Of a stretch of DNA of 64,000 nt, positions 44,434-52,704 are shown piece by piece. The stretch lies in NCBI GenBank assembly GCA_004172935.1, contig SDZD01000006.1:1-64000 (forward strand), read 5' to 3'. The notes below the pieces were generated by a model. That model was given only the letters and a program-made list of their open reading frames with translations. It did no database searches and had not been told where the DNA came from. Origin of the DNA: a bacterium. GTDB lineage: Bacteria > Armatimonadota > Abditibacteriia > Abditibacteriales > Abditibacteriaceae. The position numbers and the translations under genes are program-made. Position 1 is the first letter of the stretch. Each line of letters begins with the position of its first letter.

Positions 44434-45996
44434 ATGCAATTCAATAAATGGGGCGCGCTCGGTGTAGCCGGGTTGATGCTCGTTTCCTATAACCTCAGTC
44501 AGCCGGGGCTTTTGAAGTTGCGCAACAACGAGACGCGACTCAAAGACCCCTTTAACCAGAACTCAACCAATAAGCGCGAGGGCTACGGCCCTTCGCTGGA
44601 ATGGCTCGACCGCTTGGCCCGTTCGGCCAAGGGCGAAGATACCACCAAGGTCAAGCTCAACTTTTCAGTGCTTTCGAGCTTGATGGTTGCTGGCCTTGCT
44701 TCGGGCTTCCGCTCGCAGGTCGCCAACTTGTTGTGGATGAAGTCGGATGAATACTGGCATGAAGGCTTGTTCACCCGTCAGGTGCCGCTTATGGAAGCGG
44801 TGGTTACGCTCGACCCGCAGTTCATTGATGCGTGGTCTACAGCGGGCTGGCACTGGGCTTACAACATCTACGCTGATATTCCATCTAACCCCGACTACAA
44901 AGACAAGGGCGAATACGCTATCCGCAAGGCGCAAGAAAACGCCGTCGAAACCGGCCTCGATTACCTCAATCGCGGTTCGGCGATGAACCCCGACACCTAT
45001 CGTTTGTGGTTCGAGTATGGCTGGACGCGCGCTGAAAAAGCGGGCTACTACGACGACGAAACTGTGCGTCTTTATCGCATGGCGCGCAAACAGTCGGACG
45101 CGCGAATTATCGAAACCACTGGTGCCAATGGTCAGTCCATCAAGCAGAACAACGGCCTCGATATTTTGGGCCGTACCATCGGCCATTTGTATGAGCGTAT
45201 CCCACGCTTCCACCAGGCCCTCGACCACTACGCGGGCGACCTGATGGGCTTGAAGGCCGATTCGCCCGACCGCAAGTTGTTGGACGAGAACGGACGTTTC
45301 TGGGGCCTGTATGGCAGTGACTACACCGTCATCGGTGACGTTTACACCAAAGGCGACGCCGTGACCAAAGCGCAGGTCAAAAAGCTGGTTCCCGATGTCG
45401 AGGAACTGGTGAAAGCTGTCGATGCTCGTAACCGCATTGCTTCGCAGCGTGGCCGCGACCAACCAGTGGGCGCTTACGTCTCCATCACTGCGCGCTACAT
45501 GCCCGCGCAGCGTTTGGCTGACAAGGGCGATTTGCAAGGCGCTATCGACACCATCAACGGGGTCATGAACGCCAACACAAAATATCACTTGCAGCGCCTC
45601 GCAACCATGGCGAAAATCTACGAATTGCAGGGCGATGCGCCCGCCGCGATTCAAGGGAAAATCGCTGCTCTCAAAGCTGGAGAGCAAACCAGTTCTCAAG
45701 ATTTGGGCTTGCACTTCCTCGCGAAACTCGCCGAGCAAGCGGAAGCGGCAGCTGGCAAGAAAGGCGATACCGCCGAAGAGAAGAAACTCGCGAAGTTGGC
45801 TTACGATACTTGGTATCGTTCGCGCTCTCGCGATGCTCTCGACTTCTACGCTTTGCGTAACACGCGCTTGTACGAAGACAAATATCACTTCACCGAGCCC
45901 AAAGACATCGTCAAGCAGATCAAGGATTCGCGTAAAGGCGGCGTGCCCAACGCTGCTCCTAAAGACGCTCCCTCGATTGGTTCGACCTACCGTTAA
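44434..45996 (+). CDS. TPR-like membrane-anchored protein of unknown function
   Basis: A 520-residue protein with a good ribosome-binding site (AGGAG eight bases before ATG). One N-terminal membrane segment, KWGALGVAGLMLVSYNLSQ, then a mostly helical soluble domain with tetratricopeptide-like repeats, for example VTLDPQFIDAWSTAGWHWAYNIYA, DYLNRGSAMNPDTYRLWFEYGW and RLADKGDLQGAIDTINGVMN. No catalytic motif recognised. As the last gene of the ABC exporter operon it may be a periplasmic partner or assembly factor; this is inference. A strong terminator follows. Confidence 0.75.
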   Translation: MQFNKWGALGVAGLMLVSYNLSQPGLLKLRNNETRLKDPFNQNSTNKREGYGPSLEWLDRLARSAKGEDTTKVKLNFSVLSSLMVAGLASGFRSQVANLLWMKSDEYWHEGLFTRQVPLMEAVVTLDPQFIDAWSTAGWHWAYNIYADIPSNPDYKDKGEYAIRKAQENAVETGLDYLNRGSAMNPDTYRLWFEYGWTRAEKAGYYDDETVRLYRMARKQSDARIIETTGANGQSIKQNNGLDILGRTIGHLYERIPRFHQALDHYAGDLMGLKADSPDRKLLDENGRFWGLYGSDYTVIGDVYTKGDAVTKAQVKKLVPDVEELVKAVDARNRIASQRGRDQPVGAYVSITARYMPAQRLADKGDLQGAIDTINGVMNANTKYHLQRLATMAKIYELQGDAPAAIQGKIAALKAGEQTSSQDLGLHFLAKLAEQAEAAAGKKGDTAEEKKLAKLAYDTWYRSRSRDALDFYALRNTRLYEDKYHFTEPKDIVKQIKDSRKGGVPNAAPKDAPSIGSTYR

Positions 45997-46021
45997 GCTA
46001 CTTGAGAGTGAGTTGGAAATA

Positions 46022-46060
46022 ACATCCCGTACTGCATCGCAGTGCGGGATGTTTCTTTTT
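46022..46060 (+). terminator. Terminator of the ABC exporter operon
   Basis: ACATCCCG...CGGGATGT with inner ACTGC/GCAGT stem, followed by TTTCTTTTT. Confidence 0.9.
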
Positions 46061-46090
46061 GGGCGCTGGCCCCGCTAAAATAGAGCTTTC

Positions 46091-46969
46091 ATGCAAACGT
46101 TTCCCTTCTTCAATGATGGCACTACCAATGCGCCGCGCTTACAACTGGGGCAATCGCTGTGGGCGATGGAAAAGCTGCCGATGAACGCCGCTCAGGAATG
46201 GACGCTGCAAGAGAAAATCGAGATCATCAAAGAGGCGGGATTTCAACATGTCGAATGCTGGATTAAAGGCGACGAGCAAGGAAAGCATATCGCGGCACTT
46301 GTGCGGGAAAGTGGTTTGCAATTGGTGTTCTGCCACCGCCCGATGAACGTGAGCGACACGCTACAAGCCGTCGAGACTGCCGCCGATTTCGGGGCGCAGT
46401 TCGTCATGTGCCAACCCGCGACGGCTTACCATTCGTTGCCAGAAGTCGCCTCTATCGTTACTGCTGGAGCCGAAAAAGCGGCTGTGGTGAAGTTGCCGTA
46501 CTTCGTAGAGACTCACCGCAACAACTTCACCGAAACCATCCCCCAAACACTGGAACTGATTACGGCTATTCCCAACATCGCCATCACTGCCGACTTCTCT
46601 CATTTCGTAGTCGTCGGCGAGTTCTATGGTTGGGCGGCTGAGGGCGCCGTCGAGCATCTGAGGCCTATCATCGAGCGCGTCGGGCATGTGCATGGTCGCA
46701 TTTCGAACGGCGAACAGGTTCAGGTCGATGTTGGTGATGGCACCGATTTGAGCGAGGGTTCTCCGGCGGGACTATTCTTCGAGCTGTGGCGCGAATGCTT
46801 TTCGAGTTGGAAACTGCGCGCAAGGCCGGGCGATGTGATGCCCTTCACCTCTGAACTGGGGCCGCCCCGCTATGCCATCACCACCCCCGATGGTCGCGAG
46901 TTCTCGGATCGGTGGCAACAAGCCCTCGTTCTGCGCGCAATCGCCCAGAGGGCGTGGAACGCGAGCTAA
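46091..46969 (+). CDS. TIM-barrel sugar phosphate isomerase/epimerase-like protein
   Basis: A 292-residue xylose-isomerase-like TIM-barrel protein. Blocks are LQEKIEIIKEAGFQHVECWI at the first strand, LVFCHRPMNVS, QFVMCQPATAY, VKLPYFVETHRNNFTE and ITADFSHFVVVGEF, with conserved Glu, Asp and His as likely metal ligands. Members act as isomerases or epimerases on sugars or inositols; the substrate is unknown here. It stands alone between two terminators. Confidence 0.82.
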   Translation: MQTFPFFNDGTTNAPRLQLGQSLWAMEKLPMNAAQEWTLQEKIEIIKEAGFQHVECWIKGDEQGKHIAALVRESGLQLVFCHRPMNVSDTLQAVETAADFGAQFVMCQPATAYHSLPEVASIVTAGAEKAAVVKLPYFVETHRNNFTETIPQTLELITAIPNIAITADFSHFVVVGEFYGWAAEGAVEHLRPIIERVGHVHGRISNGEQVQVDVGDGTDLSEGSPAGLFFELWRECFSSWKLRARPGDVMPFTSELGPPRYAITTPDGREFSDRWQQALVLRAIAQRAWNAS

Positions 46970-47000
46970 CCACCATCCCGATTATTGTGTGCGACCAACC

Positions 47001-47040
47001 AACAACGGGCACCAGAAATTTCTGGTGCCCGTTGTTTTGA
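47001..47040. terminator. Bidirectional terminator between convergent genes
   Basis: A perfect 36-base palindrome, AACAACGGGCACCAGAAA plus its complement, followed by T-rich sequence. On RNA it would need an open loop of a few bases at its centre. Confidence 0.9.
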
Positions 47041-47051
47041 TTTATGCCCGT

Positions 47052-48266
47052 TTAGAACGCGATTTGAGTGCCGACATAGGGGCGGAATTTGTCGCCGCCC
47101 AGACGGCGCCCGTATCCGATGTCGATGAAGCTGTTGATGCTGGCGGCGATGCCGACATAGGGGCCGCGCCCAGTGATGCCAACGTCGGCGTGAACCCAGG
47201 CGAGGTGATCGGGGCGTGTGCCGAAGGAGGCGACTTGCACGGTGAGAGCGGGCGTCAGGTTCGAGTCCAGGCCGCTTAATATCCCGGCTTTGACGACGGG
47301 CGCCCAGATTTTGGGTGCGCGCAATCGGGAGGCATCGTTGCCGTGTTCTTCGGCATCGGTCCACGCGCTTTGCAGAAACGAAAGCGTGGCGCTGTGCGCC
47401 TGTTTCAAAGCCAGATTGACGCCGAAGTGCCCGAAATCGAGCCAGCGAATGGGCGGGCGCCCCAGCGCTTTCCAAAGCTCCTGCGAAGAGTGCGGCGGAA
47501 TGACGATGTCGCGCGCCGATTGAATCATTAGCACGCGGCGAGGGCGATTGGCCGAAGCGAACGCAATCGGGTCGATTTGACGTAGGATAGCGCTGTCCTC
47601 CGCCGTGATCTGGTGATCGCTATGCAGCGCAATGCGGCTAATGACGCTGTGTTCGTAGATGTAAGGGAAGTCGCCTCCGCCCACAAAGGTTACTGCCGCC
47701 TTGAGGCGCGGGTCTTGTCCCATGACGCCATGAATCGTCACGGCGCCAAGGCTGATGCCGACGGCGCCGAAGCGAGTTGTATCGACTTCGGTGCGGGATT
47801 CCAGCCATGTCAGCACCGTCGAAACATCCGAATAGGCTTGCTTCCATGTCAGTGCAGCCTCGTCGGCGTTGGAAGACAGGTAGCGCGAGGCAGGGCCGAC
47901 GCCGGGCAGCGCACGGTGGAAGTGGTAGGGCAACTCGATGACCGCCGTGCCGATGCCGCGCTTCGCGAAGTAGCGCGCGAAACCGCGCGGCACGTTGATG
48001 TCGCCGCCCAATGCGTGCAACGCGATAATGGCGGGCGCCTTGCCAGTCACTCCGACGTTTTGGGGGGCATACCACTCGAAATGAATCGTGTTCAGCGCCG
48101 GATAGTCGGTTGTTACCGCCGAGGGAAGTTGCACGATTTCCGGCTCTGTGGGGGCGTGGGCAGCCGGGGTGGGAGTAGGCTGTGCGTCTTGCTGGGATTG
48201 TGCGTGGGCACCATTCACACCCCAGAACGCAAGCAATACCCAGATAGAGTAGTAAAAACGAGACAT
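47052..48266 (-). CDS. Secreted alpha/beta hydrolase with a C-terminal beta-rich segment
   Basis: I start it at MSRFYYSIWVLLAFWGVNGAHAQ (48266), a signal peptide; upstream codons to 48314 look unrelated. The 404-residue protein has the hydrolase core: APAIIALHALGGDINVPRG (oxyanion region), VSTVLTWLESRTEVDTTRFGAVGISLGAVTIHG (nucleophile Ser in G-I-S-L-G) and RRVLMIQSARDIVIPPHSSQELW (Asp), with the final His in DFGHFGVNLAL. The last 85 residues after the fold are unusual: alternating hydrophobic strands ending RPYVGTQIAF, with a terminal Phe as in outer-membrane barrels. Substrate unknown. It diverges from the phosphatase gene. Confidence 0.8.
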   Translation of the reverse strand: MSRFYYSIWVLLAFWGVNGAHAQSQQDAQPTPTPAAHAPTEPEIVQLPSAVTTDYPALNTIHFEWYAPQNVGVTGKAPAIIALHALGGDINVPRGFARYFAKRGIGTAVIELPYHFHRALPGVGPASRYLSSNADEAALTWKQAYSDVSTVLTWLESRTEVDTTRFGAVGISLGAVTIHGVMGQDPRLKAAVTFVGGGDFPYIYEHSVISRIALHSDHQITAEDSAILRQIDPIAFASANRPRRVLMIQSARDIVIPPHSSQELWKALGRPPIRWLDFGHFGVNLALKQAHSATLSFLQSAWTDAEEHGNDASRLRAPKIWAPVVKAGILSGLDSNLTPALTVQVASFGTRPDHLAWVHADVGITGRGPYVGIAASINSFIDIGYGRRLGGDKFRPYVGTQIAF

Positions 48267-48341
48267 GCGAAGGCCCGCGAAACTGCAAAACTGTGTCCCG
48301 TTTGGCCTCGACACACCACAGCAGCGTAGGGAAATGATGAG

Positions 48342-49040
48342 ATGAAATACGCAATAGTCTTCTCGGCGTTGGGCCTGGTTTGTGCTGTGTATGGTGCCAG
48401 CGTTGGTCCGCTGGGGCTTCGCGTTCTATTTGCCTCGCTGGCTGTGTGCTGGTTGGGTGTCGGGTTCGCTTACGCGGGTGCTGGCGGGCGCCTCTTCGGC
48501 AAACGCCGCGAGGGCCGTTTGCGCTGGTGGAGCGCGGCGTTTTGGCCATTCCATTTGCTCAACTATGCCCTGCTGGGAGCTTTTCGTCGCAGCAAGAAAG
48601 AGAACGCCTTCGACCTCATCGACGACAACGTTTTGCTCGGTTGCCAACTGAGGGCACGCGATGAAGCCGAATTAGCGCCTCGTCAGGTGCGGGCTGTTCT
48701 CGACCTGACCTGCGAGTTCGCCGAAGCGCCATTCCTACGGCGCTTGAACTACCGCTCCATTCCCCTTCTCGATACCCACGCCCCCACTCTCGAACAGCTG
48801 CGCGAGGGCGCCGATTTTCTGGTTCAAAACGCCGCCTTTGGCCCGGTGTATGTTCACTGCGCTCTGGGGCATGGGCGTAGCGCCCTGTTCGTTGCCGCCT
48901 ACCTGCTGCAAAGCGGACAGGCGAAAACGGCGGATGAAGCCATCGGACTGATACGCGCCAAACGCCCACGCATTGGGCTTCATCCGGGGCAACGCGCTGT
49001 TTTGGAGCGGTTTGTAGACGCCCAAAACAGCGCGCCCTGA
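48342..49040 (+). CDS. Dual-specificity protein phosphatase-like protein, membrane-anchored
   Basis: A 232-residue protein with two N-terminal hydrophobic segments (YAIVFSALGLVCAVYGASVG, LRVLFASLAVCWLGVGFAYAG), a basic stretch, and a C-terminal DSP fold. The catalytic loop is VHCALGHGRSA (C-x5-R); the general acid is likely Asp in LLDTHAPT. Members dephosphorylate proteins, inositol lipids or polyphosphates. The catalytic part should face the cytoplasm. Some relatives act on phosphatidylglycerophosphate, so a lipid substrate is an alternative. The convergent cupin gene ends five bases away. Confidence 0.85.
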   Translation: MKYAIVFSALGLVCAVYGASVGPLGLRVLFASLAVCWLGVGFAYAGAGGRLFGKRREGRLRWWSAAFWPFHLLNYALLGAFRRSKKENAFDLIDDNVLLGCQLRARDEAELAPRQVRAVLDLTCEFAEAPFLRRLNYRSIPLLDTHAPTLEQLREGADFLVQNAAFGPVYVHCALGHGRSALFVAAYLLQSGQAKTADEAIGLIRAKRPRIGLHPGQRAVLERFVDAQNSAP

Positions 49041-49044
49041 TAAG

Positions 49045-49392
49045 TTACTCGGCTTCGGTCTTTCGGTCGGGTGATGAGAAGCAAATCACCATGACGGCAT
49101 CTTCGCTACTGATGGTGCGGGCGTTGTGGGCGATGCCTGTTGGAATCGAGATGGTATCGCCCGCATCCATGACGACTTTCTCGTCGCCGAGCGAATGCTC
49201 GATTTGGCCCGAAAGCAGGTGCAGAATCTCGTCACAGTTCGGGTGAATGTGGCGCGGGTTGGCGTGGCCCGCTTTGATGGTGACGCGCCCGAACGTCATG
49301 GTTTCCGAACTGCCCTGCGCGCCGGAAACGAGCCAGACGATCTGGCCCCACTCGAAATCTAATACTTCGCCTTGATTGTTTTTAGTGACCAT
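49045..49392 (-). CDS. Cupin-domain protein
   Basis: A 115-residue single-cupin protein. I take MVTKNNQGEVLDFEWGQ at 49392, since this ATG overlaps the upstream isomerase stop as TAATG; an in-frame ATG at 49410 is also possible. Cupin motif 1 is HIHPNCDEILHLLSG and motif 2 is AGDTISIPTGIAHNA, so the metal ligands His, His, Glu and His are present. It is the third gene of an operon with a TIM-barrel isomerase and a Gfo/Idh/MocA oxidoreductase, so a role in sugar catabolism, perhaps as isomerase or regulator, is plausible. Confidence 0.88.
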   Translation of the reverse strand: MVTKNNQGEVLDFEWGQIVWLVSGAQGSSETMTFGRVTIKAGHANPRHIHPNCDEILHLLSGQIEHSLGDEKVVMDAGDTISIPTGIAHNARTISSEDAVMVICFSSPDRKTEAE

Positions 49393-50156
49393 TAGTTGTG
49401 TGAATTCCATCTGCGCTCGATAAAATCGAACGAAGCGCGCAGCGATTCCGCGACGCCAGTTTCGCTTTCCTCATCGGCGCACAGCCAACCCTCGAATTTG
49501 ATTTCGTGCAGGGCAGCAAAAATTTCGCTGAAGTCGATTTCGCCGCGTCCCAGTGTTTTGAACTGGCCGTCCGCAAAATCCTTCAGGTGCATGTTGTCGA
49601 TGAACGAGCCGTAATCGCGCACCACGCCCGCGATGTCGAAAACGCCCGATTTCTGAAGATGCGCCGTGTCTAGTGTGAGGCCAACCGTCCCCGGTGTAAT
49701 AGCCTCGAAGAACGTCGTGAAATCGGCGCGGTGCATGACGGGGTTATCGAAGTGGTTATGCAGCGATAGCTTCACGCCGCGCTCCAATGCCTCGGCGCCA
49801 AGAGCCGATAGTTGGCGAGCAAAGCCGCGAATGTCGTCGTCGCTGACCGAGTCGCGCGAGCGACCGTGGCAGAAAATCACCATCTCCGAGCCGACAGCAC
49901 CCGCGAAATCGAACACGCGGCGCAAATTCGCTTGGCCCTCGGCTTCCAGTCCGCCGCCATAAATGAGTCCGGCGACGGTTCCTTTGTCGTTGCCCCACTC
50001 ATCTAAAAATTGTTGCGGTTCGTTCAAGTAGCGGGCATATTGCCCGCCCTTCAACTGTAAGCCCGCGAACCCCGCCGCATTGAAGCCTCCGAACAGTTGG
50101 GTTTGTTCTTCGGGGCCATCGGTGGGAATCGAGAAGGCGTAGCGGGCTGCGCTCAT
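49392..50156 (-). CDS. Sugar phosphate isomerase/epimerase (xylose-isomerase-like TIM barrel)
   Basis: The start is MSAARYAFSIPTDGPEEQ at 50156, four bases overlapping the upstream oxidoreductase stop (ATGA); the longer frame has no homology. The 254-residue protein contains GLQLKGGQYARYLN, VGLTLDTAHLQKSG, FIDNMHLKDFADGQFKTLGRGEIDF and GWLCADEESE, the metal-binding Glu, Asp, His and Glu of this barrel family. Together with the adjacent oxidoreductase and cupin it suggests a sugar or inositol degradation route; the sugar is unknown. Confidence 0.88.
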   Translation of the reverse strand: MSAARYAFSIPTDGPEEQTQLFGGFNAAGFAGLQLKGGQYARYLNEPQQFLDEWGNDKGTVAGLIYGGGLEAEGQANLRRVFDFAGAVGSEMVIFCHGRSRDSVSDDDIRGFARQLSALGAEALERGVKLSLHNHFDNPVMHRADFTTFFEAITPGTVGLTLDTAHLQKSGVFDIAGVVRDYGSFIDNMHLKDFADGQFKTLGRGEIDFSEIFAALHEIKFEGWLCADEESETGVAESLRASFDFIERRWNSHN

Positions 50157-51154
50157 AGCTGCCCTCCTTCGAGTGGGATGGTGTAACCCGATTCCGAGGA
50201 CAGGTAGGCTGCTTCCATCAGCGTCAGGGTTTTGATGTTGTCGCGCCCGCCGTTGCTGGGTTGTTCTCCGCTTTCGATGGCGAGGAAAAGCTGTTCCAAA
50301 CACTCGAACGCCGAGTCGGGTTTGCCGTCGCCGCCAAATGAGTTGACCCACTTCTGAGCGGGTTGTGGGGCGCCGCTGTGGTCGTAAAGCTCCATGCCGC
50401 CGTAATCGAGGCGCAGCGTGCCTTTATCGCCGATGATTAGAGCCTCGCAGCGAGGAATGAGCGACGAGAAGCTATCGATGTAAGTCGCGAAGGTGCCATT
50501 CTCGAAGGCAACTTGAGCGCTTAAGTCCGTTTCGCCGACACAATCAATGATGCTCGAATGACGCATCTGCGCCGATACGCTTTTGCCCTCGCTGCCTAGA
50601 ATCCAACGGAAACCATCAAGCCAATGCACACCCATAATTTCGAGGGTGTGGCGCTTCTCGCGTGTGCGCCAGCCAGTGTCCTGGCGGAAATGCATGTGCT
50701 GAAGATGAATTGCCGTCACATTGCCCACCGTTCCCTCGGCGATTTGCTGTTTGGCGAGGTGAAACGGGAAGTGGTAGCGGAAGTTCTGGTCAACAGCGAG
50801 TAGAACCCCGTTCTTCTCGCACTCCTCGACCATACGCTCTCCTTCTTCGAGCGAAGAGGCGAACGGTTTTTCGACCAAGATATGTTTGCCCGCTGCTGCT
50901 AATTGCGCGACCACTGCCTCACGCACGTTGGTTGGCGTACAAACCACAGCCACGGTGAAGTCGGCTCCGGCAATCAGTTCTTCAACAGTCGCGAATCCTT
51001 GCGCGACTCCGTACTTCTGCTGCGCCTGAGCGCGGTTGCCCTCGAATGGGTCGCACACAGCGACAACTTCCACACGGTCGCTATGACGAGCAAAGCCCTC
51101 AAAGTGCATCGAAGATACCCCACCACAGCCGATAACGGCGATATTAAATTTCAT
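50153..51154 (-). CDS. Gfo/Idh/MocA family oxidoreductase
   Basis: A 333-residue NAD(P)-dependent oxidoreductase. The Rossmann opening is FNIAVIGCGGVSSMHFEGFARH; the signature VEKPFASSLEEGERMV contains the E-K-P motif with the catalytic Lys; a second domain follows with YHFPFHLAKQQIAEGTVGNV and a His in MGVHWLDGFRWI. Members oxidise inositols, glucose or other sugars. First gene of an operon with isomerase and cupin, all overlapping by four bases or fewer, which suggests tight co-regulation. Confidence 0.92.
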   Translation of the reverse strand: MKFNIAVIGCGGVSSMHFEGFARHSDRVEVVAVCDPFEGNRAQAQQKYGVAQGFATVEELIAGADFTVAVVCTPTNVREAVVAQLAAAGKHILVEKPFASSLEEGERMVEECEKNGVLLAVDQNFRYHFPFHLAKQQIAEGTVGNVTAIHLQHMHFRQDTGWRTREKRHTLEIMGVHWLDGFRWILGSEGKSVSAQMRHSSIIDCVGETDLSAQVAFENGTFATYIDSFSSLIPRCEALIIGDKGTLRLDYGGMELYDHSGAPQPAQKWVNSFGGDGKPDSAFECLEQLFLAIESGEQPSNGGRDNIKTLTLMEAAYLSSESGYTIPLEGGQL

Positions 51155-51235
51155 GGGTGCTCACTTTTTATCAGGTTATAACCCACAGTGGGGAGAAAAA
51201 GCCGCATATTTATCACGGAATATTTATCCACCCCC

Positions 51236-52606
51236 ATGCAAGATTTGACTGCTTATTTATGGCAACTGGTACGCGGCGAAGTTGAGGAGAGTGCTGAGGC
51301 CGCAAAAAATTTGGAGCTTATTCGTATAGAGGCTCAGGTGCGCTCATATGAGGCTTCCAACGGCAAACATACTCGCGATGAACCCTGGGGCGATTACGCC
51401 GACCAGATTCGCGCGACCATCACTTCCCCCGATTTTGCAACACGCACCTTTTTGCTCGCACTTGTTGACTGCATGGATACGGCGCAAGAACTCCGAATGA
51501 AGCTCTGGCGCGAAGAACATGCGCGTCAGAACGCCATTTCTGACCGCATTTTGGCTCGCCTCACGCCCGAATCGAGCGAAGATGAACGGGCTAAAGTTTG
51601 GAACCGACTTCGCAAAGTAATCTGTGCTTCCAACGACCCTAAAAATGTGAGCGAACAGCTTCAATCGCAGTTGCTCACCAGTCAGGTCGAAGCAGGAATC
51701 GTTTTCAGCTGTTTGCGCGAAGAGTTGCTGTGTATCGCCGACAAGCTGCACGAATGGATTGGACAGGACGGCAAAAAACAGCGTCGCCTCGCCGAAGCGC
51801 TCGAACGCTTGGGGCCTGCTGCCAATGAGTTTTTGCTCGATTTAATGGCGGCCTTAGACCGGGCCGAAGCACACCGCTTCACCTTTACAGGCGCACTCGC
51901 TTCCGTTGCGCGCGATGATGAGCCAACTGTGCGCTCGCTCGTCGAACGAGTTCAACTGTCAAAAGGAGCGGGCGCCACTAATCCATTGCAAGTGCTTAGG
52001 GAGTTGGGAACGCGCGCCGCCGAATTAGTCCCCGCCATCTTTCCTGTGCTTTTGGAAGCGCTCGAACACTCCGAGTCGCGCAACGCCGCTATCTATGCGC
52101 TGGGGGCCATTGGTTCTGGCAACGCCGAGTGGGGCGAGCGCATCGCGCGGAGTTTGTTGGAATTATCGCGCACCGACGATGTGTGGCAAAAGGGTGCGAC
52201 GATTTGGGCGTTGGGCGATTTGAAGGCGTGTCCCAATTTAGTCGTGCCTCGCCTCATCGAAGCCTTCGACGACTACGAAGAGCCTGATCCCGATTACTGC
52301 TACGGTTCGGCTCACACCTTTGTCACTGATGCCCTCGCAGCTTTTGGCCCTCATGCGGCTTCGGGTACGCCTGCTCTGCTGGCCCGTTTGCGCGACTCAG
52401 ATGGTTCAGTTGACCAGGGCGTGTTGAAAGCATTGGCTGCCATTGGCCCTGTCGCCGCCGAATTTGGGGCGCTTGAGCAGTTGCAAGAACTGGCGGAGCA
52501 ATGGGTGGAGCAATGCGCCGAAGAGAATGAATTCACCGTGCAAGATGTCATTGACGACGAAGAGAACAACATCGGGGCGGCGATTCGCTCTATTCGCGGC
52601 GATTAA
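51236..52606 (+). CDS. HEAT-repeat protein of unknown function
   Basis: The ATG at 51236 (MQDLTAYLWQLVRGEVEES) is likely; an in-frame GTG at 51188 adds 16 residues. The 456-residue protein is all-helical. The C-terminal half has HEAT/PBS-lyase-like repeats: RNAAIYALGAIGSGNAEWGERIA, WQKGATIWALGDLKACPNLVVPRLIEAF and HTFVTDALAAFGPHAASGTPALLARL. No enzyme motif seen; such repeats bind proteins. It diverges from the sugar operon and precedes alaS by 98 bases. Confidence 0.75.
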   Translation: MQDLTAYLWQLVRGEVEESAEAAKNLELIRIEAQVRSYEASNGKHTRDEPWGDYADQIRATITSPDFATRTFLLALVDCMDTAQELRMKLWREEHARQNAISDRILARLTPESSEDERAKVWNRLRKVICASNDPKNVSEQLQSQLLTSQVEAGIVFSCLREELLCIADKLHEWIGQDGKKQRRLAEALERLGPAANEFLLDLMAALDRAEAHRFTFTGALASVARDDEPTVRSLVERVQLSKGAGATNPLQVLRELGTRAAELVPAIFPVLLEALEHSESRNAAIYALGAIGSGNAEWGERIARSLLELSRTDDVWQKGATIWALGDLKACPNLVVPRLIEAFDDYEEPDPDYCYGSAHTFVTDALAAFGPHAASGTPALLARLRDSDGSVDQGVLKALAAIGPVAAEFGALEQLQELAEQWVEQCAEENEFTVQDVIDDEENNIGAAIRSIRGD

Positions 52607-52704
52607 TTGGGCATAAAACCACTGTGATTTTGGATTGAAGCCGGAGTAGGGGCGATGCCTCGCTAAACTTCTACCCCGCTTCTTTTGCCTTAAGCCTGAT
52701 TGTC

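Noticed and set aside
44665-45888. 407-codon reverse frame opposite the TPR-like gene
   Set aside because: Antisense to a well-supported gene that has its own ribosome-binding site and operon context.
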